Below are positions 11,672-12,480 of a stretch of DNA of 12,480 nt, one piece after another; the stretch's first letter is position 1; every line of letters begins with the position of its first letter. A program made the position numbers and the translations under genes. The stretch comes from Pseudomonadota bacterium (GTDB lineage: Bacteria; Pseudomonadota; Alphaproteobacteria; Rhodospirillales; Casp-alpha2): assembly GCA_022563215.1 (NCBI GenBank), contig JADFNT010000023.1, positions 1 through 12,480 on the forward strand, written 5' to 3'. The notes beneath the pieces are model-generated. The model saw only the letters and a list, made by a program, of their open reading frames with translations. It made no database searches and was not told the DNA's origin.

Positions 11672-12421
11672 ATGAAGGTTCTGGTCGCGGTCAAGCGGGT
11701 CGTCGATTTCAACGTCAAAATCCGGGTCAAATCGGACCGCACCGGCGTCGAGACCGGCAACGTCAAGATGTCCATGAACCCGTTCGACGAGATCGCCCTC
11801 GAGGAAGGGGTGCGGATGAGAGAGGCCGGCACGGCCGACGAACTGATCGCCGTGTCGATGGGCCCTCAGGCGTGCCAGGAAACCATCCGCACGGCGCTGG
11901 CCATGGGCGCCGACCGCGGCATCCTGGTCGAGACCGACGCCGAGCTCGAACCGCTGGCCGTGGCCAAGCTGTTGAAAGCCATTACCGAGAAGGAAAACCC
12001 CGACCTGGTGATCCTCGGCAAGCAGGCCATCGACAACGACTGCAACCAGACTGGCCAGATGCTGGCGGCGTTGCTGGGTTGGGGGCAGGGAACGTTTGCT
12101 TCCGGCCTCGAATTTGGCGAGGGCAAGGTCACGGTGACCCGTGAAATAGACGGCGGGCTGGAAACCGTCGCCCTGACCCTGCCGGCGGTGGTGACCACGG
12201 ATTTGCGCCTTAACGAGCCCCGCTATGCGTCGTTGCCGAACATCATGAAGGCGAAGAAAAAACCCATCGACACGATGACGCCCGAAGACCTCGGCGTTGA
12301 CGCCACGCCCCGGCTGAAGACTCTGAAGGTCGAGGAACCGCAAGGCCGCGAAGTCGGGATCAGGGTCGAAACCGTGGCCGAGCTGGTTGACAAGCTCAGG
12401 AACGAAGCGAAGGTGATCTGA
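11672..12421 (+). CDS. etfB: Electron transfer flavoprotein beta subunit
   Basis: The 249-residue, AMP-binding subunit of the EtfAB heterodimer, which carries electrons from acyl-CoA and other flavin dehydrogenases to ETF:ubiquinone oxidoreductase. The sequence begins [19 protein letters not shown] and contains [37 protein letters not shown] residues in the nucleotide-binding region ([18 protein letters not shown], about 108-125), and the ETF-beta signature [23 protein letters not shown] near 181-203. The KAKKK part is the dehydrogenase recognition loop, where mitochondrial ETFB is trimethylated. Length and motifs are complete. The stop codon overlaps the next ATG by one base (TGATG), so EtfB and EtfA are translationally coupled. 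The closeness to mitochondrial ETFB supports an alphaproteobacterial origin. Confidence 0.97.
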   Translation: MKVLVAVKRVVDFNVKIRVKSDRTGVETGNVKMSMNPFDEIALEEGVRMREAGTADELIAVSMGPQACQETIRTALAMGADRGILVETDAELEPLAVAKLLKAITEKENPDLVILGKQAIDNDCNQTGQMLAALLGWGQGTFASGLEFGEGKVTVTREIDGGLETVALTLPAVVTTDLRLNEPRYASLPNIMKAKKKPIDTMTPEDLGVDATPRLKTLKVEEPQGREVGIRVETVAELVDKLRNEAKVI

Positions 12422-12480
12422 TGGGCGTTTTGGTCATTGCCGAACACGACAACGCGTCCCTCGGCCCGGCGACCCTGAAT
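12421..12480 (+). CDS. etfA: Electron transfer flavoprotein alpha subunit (5' end only)
   Basis: Twenty codons are visible before the window ends. They read [20 protein letters not shown], the typical start of EtfA, the FAD-binding subunit (VLVIAEHDN is highly conserved). Its ATG overlaps the etfB stop codon by one base. The identification relies on this short stretch plus the context directly behind etfB. Confidence 0.9.
   Translation, partial: MGVLVIAEHDNASLGPATLN

Noticed and set aside
11597..12343. 248-codon minus-strand open frame
   Set aside because: Antisense to etfB, which is complete and unmistakable.

Overview
The window looks like chromosomal DNA of a GC-rich alphaproteobacterium, probably a Rhodospirillales-type organism. 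This is inferred from high GC with strong G/C third-position bias, the divergent argH/tlpA pair, a bacterial HIG1-domain protein, a DUF1127 protein, and a PduO-type adenosyltransferase just upstream of etfB-etfA. Most of it is ordinary metabolic and protein-quality genes. I see no phage, insertion sequence, CRISPR, rRNA or tRNA.

Layout. (1) 1-688, minus: the 5' half of argH (arginine biosynthesis), running off the left edge. Its start codon interlocks with that of a divergent membrane-anchored TlpA-like thioredoxin (687-1295, plus). (2) 1415-2074, plus: a 1-Cys (Prx6-type) peroxiredoxin with a good ribosome binding site. It converges through a bidirectional terminator on a long DUF1127 protein (2178-2600, minus). 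(3) 2601-2891: a regulatory interval with a TGC-rich repeated motif and a possible 23-codon leader ORF. (4) 2892-8130, plus: an apparently exported protein-L-isoaspartate O-methyltransferase, an 817-residue membrane protein with a central spermidine-synthase-like domain, and a long aminopeptidase P. (5) 8131-8359: an intergenic cluster of inverted and direct repeats. (6) 8360-8893, minus: a membrane-anchored class I methyltransferase; 8993-9484, plus: a small protein that resembles a degenerate GIY-YIG domain with an acidic tail. (7) 9577-9777, plus: a HIG1-domain inner-membrane protein. (8) 9790-10749, minus: a fusion of a YdaS/Cro-like helix-turn-helix to an RraA-like aldolase domain. Two nearly identical 18-bp palindromes lie just upstream, and beyond them is a possible remnant of a second, divergent regulator. 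(9) 10930-11496, plus: cob(I)alamin adenosyltransferase, then a promoter, etfB (11672-12421) and the first 20 codons of etfA.

The best candidate for something undescribed is 9790-10886: a predicted DNA-binding domain fused to a metabolic enzyme domain with its D-X20-R-D motif intact, behind paired operators. It resembles a self-regulating, possibly metabolite-sensing transcription unit, and it separates HIG1 from the adenosyltransferase/etf genes. Other items of interest are the repeat cluster at 8131-8347, the degenerate GIY-YIG-like protein and the exported PCMT.
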